Program-made: the position numbers and the translations under genes
Part shown: positions 59,966-64,000 of the stretch, in pieces
How the letters are laid out: every line of letters starts with the position of its first letter
Position numbering within the stretch: position 1 is the first letter of the stretch
The notes under the pieces: generated by a model
The model's input: only the letters and a program-made list of their open reading frames with translations
Databases searched by the model: none
What the model was told of the DNA's origin: nothing
Origin: Corynebacterium efficiens YS-314
GTDB lineage: Bacteria; Actinomycetota; Actinomycetes; Mycobacteriales; Mycobacteriaceae
DNA: 64,000 nucleotides
NCBI RefSeq assembly: GCF_000011305.1
Contig: NC_004369.1
Span: 930,001-994,000, forward strand
Direction: 5' to 3'

Positions 59966-62440
59966 ATGAATACTGCACACAATCCTTTTGCCCAGAACGC
60001 CTCCGCCACCGCGAAACCCACTGGAGACCACGTCGCCGACGGCGTCGCTGCCTGTGCCGGGGCCGCCGACGGCACCGAGCTCGGGCACGAGTTGACCGCC
60101 GGACTCAATGAGCAGCAGAAGGCCGCCGTCGAGCACATCGGATCGCCGCTGCTCATTGTCGCCGGCGCCGGTTCGGGTAAGACCGCGGTGCTCACCCGGC
60201 GCATCGCCTACCTGATGAGGTACCGGGGTGTGCACCCCCAGCAGATCCTGGCGATCACCTTCACCAACAAGGCGGCCGCGGAGATGCGTGAACGCGTCGC
60301 CGATCTGGTGGGGCCGGTTGCCCAGCGGATGTGGGTGGCCACCTTCCACTCGGTGTGTGTACGGATCCTGCGTCAGCAGGCCCAGCTGGTGCAGGGTCTG
60401 AACACCAACTTCACCATCTACGATTCGGATGATTCACGCCGTCTGCTCACCATGATCGCCAAGGATCTTGAGTTGGACATCAAGAAGTTCTCCGCGCGCA
60501 CCCTGTCCTCGGCGATCTCCAATCTGAAGAATGAGTTGATCTCCCCGTCTGAGGCACTCGCCGATGCCGAGCGCACCCACAACCCCTTCGAAACGGTTGT
60601 GGCGCGGGTGTATGTGGAGTACCAGCAGCGCCTGCGTCGCGCCAACGCCGTTGACTTCGATGATCTCATCGGGGAGGTCGTGCGCATCTTCACCGAGCAC
60701 CCCCAGGTGGCGGAGCATTACCGTCGTCGTTTCCGCCATGTGCTCATCGACGAGTACCAGGACACCAACCATGCGCAGTACCAGTTGATCGCCATCCTGG
60801 TGGGACGCCCGGACCAGGACCCGTCCGAGCTGTGTGTGGTGGGTGATTCCGATCAGTCGATCTACGCCTTCCGTGGGGCGACCATCCGCAATATCGAGGA
60901 GTTCGAGCGTGATTTCACCGATGCGCGCACCATCCTCCTGGAGCAGAACTACCGCTCCACCCAGACGATCCTGTCGGCGGCCAATGCGGTGATCTCCCAG
61001 AATGAGAACCGCCGGCCGAAGAACCTGTGGACGGCCCTGGGGGAGGGGGAGAAGATCATCGGTTATGTCGCCGACAATGAGCACGATGAGGCCCGGTTCA
61101 TCGCTTCGGAGATCGACGAGCTGGCCGACCGTGGCCTGAGCTACTCCGACATGGCGATCATGTACCGCACCAACAACTCCTCCCGTGCACTGGAGGAGGT
61201 GTTCATCCGCACCGGTGTGCCCTACAAGGTGGTCGGCGGAACCAAGTTCTATGAGCGTAAGGAGATCCGTGATGTCATCGCCTACCTGCGGGTTCTGGAG
61301 AACCCGGATGACACCGTCAACCTGCGTCGCATCATCAACACCCCGAAACGCGGCATCGGTGACCGCGCCCAGGCGTTCGTGGCCCTGCACGCCGAGAACA
61401 ACCGGATCAGTTTCGGACAGGCGCTTGTCGACGCCGCCGCCGGCAACGTGGAGCTGCTCGGGGGGCGTGGCCGCAATGCGGTGGGCAAGTTCAATGAACT
61501 GATGGACACCCTGCGCGGCGAGCTGCTCTCCATGGTCAACGAGGTCACCGGCATGCCCGACATCGGCCAGGTGATCAGCCGCATCCTGGACATCACCGGG
61601 TACAAGGCCGAATTGGAGGCCTCCAACGATCCCCAGGACGGTGCCCGCCTGGACAACCTCAACGAACTGGTCTCCGTGGCCCGGGAGTTTTCCTCCGATG
61701 CCGCCAACCGCATGGCCTATGACACCATGGACGGCAGTGAACCGGAGCTGGATGACAGCGAACCGGCCCCGGGCAGTCTCCAGGCCTTCCTAGAACGGGT
61801 CTCGCTGGTCGCGGATGCCGATCAGATCCCCGACAATGAGCAGGGCCTGGTCACGCTCATGACCCTGCACACCGCCAAGGGGCTGGAGTTCCCGGTGGTG
61901 TTCCTCACCGGGTGGGAGGATGGGCAGTTCCCGCATCTGCGTTCACTCGGTGATGCCAAGGAGTTGGCGGAGGAACGTCGCCTGGCGTATGTGGGGATCA
62001 CCCGTGCCCGCCAGCGGCTCTACGTCACCCGGGCGATGCTGCGCAGTTCGTGGGGTAACCCGGTGACCAACCCGGCCTCCCGCTTCCTGCAGGAGGTCCC
62101 CGAAGGTCTCATCGACTGGCGTCGGGAGGAACCCGCCAACTCCTTCGGCTCCGCCTGGGCACCCTCCGGATCCCCCTATGGTGGCGGACACCCATCCGGT
62201 GGCTACGGCTCCCAGACCAGGCGCAGCGCGCCGTCGCGGCCCTCCATCCCCACCAAACAATCCCGGAACAAGGACCTGGAACTGGCGGTGGGGGATCGCG
62301 TCAACCATGACAAGTACGGTCTGGGTACCGTTATCGCCGCCGATGGCAGTGGCCCCCGGGCCACGGTGACCATCGACTTCGGTTCCGCCGGCAAGGTGCG
62401 TCTCATGCTCATCGGCGGGGTGCCGATGGAGAAACTCTAA
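59966..62440 (+). CDS. pcrA: ATP-dependent DNA helicase PcrA/UvrD
   Basis: An 824-residue SF1 helicase of the PcrA/UvrD1 type for DNA repair and replication-fork processing. Walker A GAGSGKT (residues 67-73), motif II LIDEYQDTN (about 260), GDSDQSIYAFRGA, QNYRST, and motif VI YVGITRARQRLY. The C-terminal Tudor-like domain, which binds RNA polymerase, is present (AVGDRVNHDKYGLGTVI). The N-terminal 45 residues are poorly conserved. ATG 59966 is chosen over GTG 59963; GGAGG lies four bases upstream. Confidence 0.95.
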   Translation: MNTAHNPFAQNASATAKPTGDHVADGVAACAGAADGTELGHELTAGLNEQQKAAVEHIGSPLLIVAGAGSGKTAVLTRRIAYLMRYRGVHPQQILAITFTNKAAAEMRERVADLVGPVAQRMWVATFHSVCVRILRQQAQLVQGLNTNFTIYDSDDSRRLLTMIAKDLELDIKKFSARTLSSAISNLKNELISPSEALADAERTHNPFETVVARVYVEYQQRLRRANAVDFDDLIGEVVRIFTEHPQVAEHYRRRFRHVLIDEYQDTNHAQYQLIAILVGRPDQDPSELCVVGDSDQSIYAFRGATIRNIEEFERDFTDARTILLEQNYRSTQTILSAANAVISQNENRRPKNLWTALGEGEKIIGYVADNEHDEARFIASEIDELADRGLSYSDMAIMYRTNNSSRALEEVFIRTGVPYKVVGGTKFYERKEIRDVIAYLRVLENPDDTVNLRRIINTPKRGIGDRAQAFVALHAENNRISFGQALVDAAAGNVELLGGRGRNAVGKFNELMDTLRGELLSMVNEVTGMPDIGQVISRILDITGYKAELEASNDPQDGARLDNLNELVSVAREFSSDAANRMAYDTMDGSEPELDDSEPAPGSLQAFLERVSLVADADQIPDNEQGLVTLMTLHTAKGLEFPVVFLTGWEDGQFPHLRSLGDAKELAEERRLAYVGITRARQRLYVTRAMLRSSWGNPVTNPASRFLQEVPEGLIDWRREEPANSFGSAWAPSGSPYGGGHPSGGYGSQTRRSAPSRPSIPTKQSRNKDLELAVGDRVNHDKYGLGTVIAADGSGPRATVTIDFGSAGKVRLMLIGGVPMEKL

Positions 62441-62445
62441 CCCTG

Positions 62446-64000
62446 TTATTCCCGGTATTCGGCGAGATCCAGCCTCGGGGTGAACACCCACCCGATCACC
62501 CCGGCAACAAGCGGGGCGATCACCAGCGTGCCCAGGATCATCGGCCACAGCGGCCCGGTGAACTGGAGGGTGCCGAAAGAGGTGGTCACCCCGGTCTGGT
62601 TGACCTCAGCCAGTGATGCCGAGAGCAGCGCTGCCCCATGGCCGGTGACCAACCCCAGCAGGGCAGCACCGATGGTGCACAGCGCCCCGAAGAGGGCGTT
62701 GGACCATCTGCTCACCGCTGGCTCGGCACCCACCGCCTCCAGGATGATCTGCTGGCGCCGGGTCTGTTGGGAGGACAGTGCCAGCACCAGGGCCATCACA
62801 GCGATGACCAGGGCGGTGATACCGGCGGATCCCACCAGGTTGTCCCTGATGTGATCCGTGGGCCAGACAGGGAAACTCAACGACACCCCCGCGGTGTCCA
62901 GGAAGTAGGCATTCAACTCCCCGGCATCCTCCGGACTGATGGCATCTCCACTGACCAGGACCGCACCCAGGTAGGTGCGTTCCAGGCCGAGTTCCTCGAA
63001 TGCCTCCTCGGTGATCAGCCGGTCGCTGGACAGGGGAGGCAGAACAGGTCGGGTCTCCACGGCGGTGGCGACAACCTCCCGGGGCTCAGATCCCCGGTTG
63101 TCGTAGCTGCGCACCCGCAGCCGTGCGTCCGGGATCTGTTCCTCCAGCGAGGATGTCAGGATGGCCCGACCCCCCAGGTCTGCTCCCCGAATCTGGAACA
63201 GATCCAGCAATTCCGGTGAGGCGAGAACAGCCGTCGCGCCGAGGGAATCACCGACGGCGGACACCCAGTCGCGGGCACCGGAGTGCGGATTGGTGGATCC
63301 CTCCACCTCCATCCAGCCAGTCATATCACTGTGCCCGTAGACGTCGATGCGTCGGACGTCCCCCAGCTGCGACTCCACCCGGGTGATCGCCGGGTCCAGG
63401 TCGCCGGCCACACCGTTGTCCATGCCGAGGAAGACCGTGCCTGCCGGGTAGACGGTCCCGGCTGCCACGGTCATCCTCTCCGACTCGGCATGCGAGGCCA
63501 CCATCAATCCGGTGGCGACGAAGATGACGCCGGCCAGGGCCGCCACCGCGGGGATCGACCGCATCGATTGGCGCAGCAGATCCCGGGCGGCCAGCCGGAG
63601 GGGGAGCGGACCCTTCAGCTGGCCCACCGCCCACACCATCGCGGGGGCGGAGGCCACCACCGCGATGACCGCGAACAGGATTCCGAAACCACCCAGGGCC
63701 TCCCGCCACGGCACATAGACATCAGTGGTGTAGGCCCGTGCGGGATCCTCCGTCAATCGGAGCACCAGGAACATCAGACCCAGCATGACCAGAAATACCG
63801 GCCCGATCGCCATCCATCGCCGCCAGCGCAGGATCCGGTCTATCCCGCCACCGTGGACACCCCGGATGATGCTGGAACGCCCGACGATGAATGCCGGGAG
63901 GAAGGCCGCGGCTGTGGATCCTGCCACCGCCAGAACCCAGGCCGCCAGCAACCACAACCAGTCGACGACCACCGGCCAGGCCGGGTAGGTGGCGGACCAC
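62446..64000 (-). CDS. FtsX-like ABC transporter permease, C-terminal part
   Basis: The minus-strand frame is open at the right edge, so the N-terminus lies outside the window; about 518 residues are present. Several hydrophobic helices flank a large extracytoplasmic segment (about 63020-63480), and the end has the FtsX core (AVMALVLALSSQQTRRQQIILEAVGAEPAVSRWSN-type sequence, quoted in parts: SSQQTRRQQ, EAVGAEP). Such permeases usually pair with a MacB/LolD-like ATPase, expected upstream. Its stop is six bases beyond the convergent pcrA stop. Substrate unknown. Confidence 0.88.
   Translation of the reverse strand, partial: WSATYPAWPVVVDWLWLLAAWVLAVAGSTAAAFLPAFIVGRSSIIRGVHGGGIDRILRWRRWMAIGPVFLVMLGLMFLVLRLTEDPARAYTTDVYVPWREALGGFGILFAVIAVVASAPAMVWAVGQLKGPLPLRLAARDLLRQSMRSIPAVAALAGVIFVATGLMVASHAESERMTVAAGTVYPAGTVFLGMDNGVAGDLDPAITRVESQLGDVRRIDVYGHSDMTGWMEVEGSTNPHSGARDWVSAVGDSLGATAVLASPELLDLFQIRGADLGGRAILTSSLEEQIPDARLRVRSYDNRGSEPREVVATAVETRPVLPPLSSDRLITEEAFEELGLERTYLGAVLVSGDAISPEDAGELNAYFLDTAGVSLSFPVWPTDHIRDNLVGSAGITALVIAVMALVLALSSQQTRRQQIILEAVGAEPAVSRWSNALFGALCTIGAALLGLVTGHGAALLSASLAEVNQTGVTTSFGTLQFTGPLWPMILGTLVIAPLVAGVIGWVFTPRLDLAEYRE

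Overview
The window is chromosomal DNA from a high-GC actinobacterium. Gene content and order point to the genus Corynebacterium, in the C. glutamicum / C. efficiens group; the high GC content fits C. efficiens better. The species call is an inference from remembered gene order, not from a search. Supporting points are a mycobacterial-type rrn leader, a 16S-23S spacer without tRNA, a giant type I fatty acid synthase, and the order serC-gltA-fkpA-accD3-mctC-fasB followed by mrx1-folA-thyA-cysQ-lhr-nei-pgi.

Layout. 1-970: the end of a siderophore-type ABC importer (FecCD permease fragment and ATPase). 1007-7005: a complete rrn operon (16S, 23S, 5S) with leader, antitermination-like element, processing stem and two terminators. 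7075-13190: a PLP aminotransferase, then a minus-strand operon of a helicase-associated protein, an XPB-type helicase and a DUF3239 membrane protein. 13211-14875: rpf1 (muralytic resuscitation factor) behind a c-di-AMP (ydaO-type) riboswitch, divergent from cspB. 15031-19741: a minus-strand operon of a degenerate class IV aminotransferase, a glutaminyl cyclase-like lipoprotein and a DUF2771 protein, divergent from a purine permease and a SpoU methyltransferase. 19760-23151: the sepH/DUF6928 pair and serC.

23200-41730 is a carbon and lipid metabolism block: gltA, fkpA, accD3, an aldo/keto reductase, the DUF485-mctC acetate/pyruvate uptake pair, a putative exported serine-hydrolase-like protein, a Tat-exported DUF1906 protein and fasB (8.9 kb). 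Promoter regions here carry candidate GlxR sites and 10-bp phased WTAAC arrays. 41853-45284: an MFS transporter, an intact IS110-family element and tRNA-Arg(CCT). 45415-48170: a small conserved protein and the cysQ-thyA-folA-mrx1 operon (nucleotide salvage, folate and mycothiol redox). 48205-54179: lhr-nei-yccF. 54192-64000: DedA/DUF1707, pgi with an MFS gene, a baeRF-like protein, chorismate mutase, pcrA/uvrD and the C-terminal part of an FtsX-type permease.

No CRISPR array, prophage or classic defence island was seen. The least explained items are the class IV aminotransferase that lacks its PLP lysine, the phased WTAAC arrays, the baeRF-like gene, the XPB-containing operon, and the IS110 element with its presumptive bridge-RNA region.
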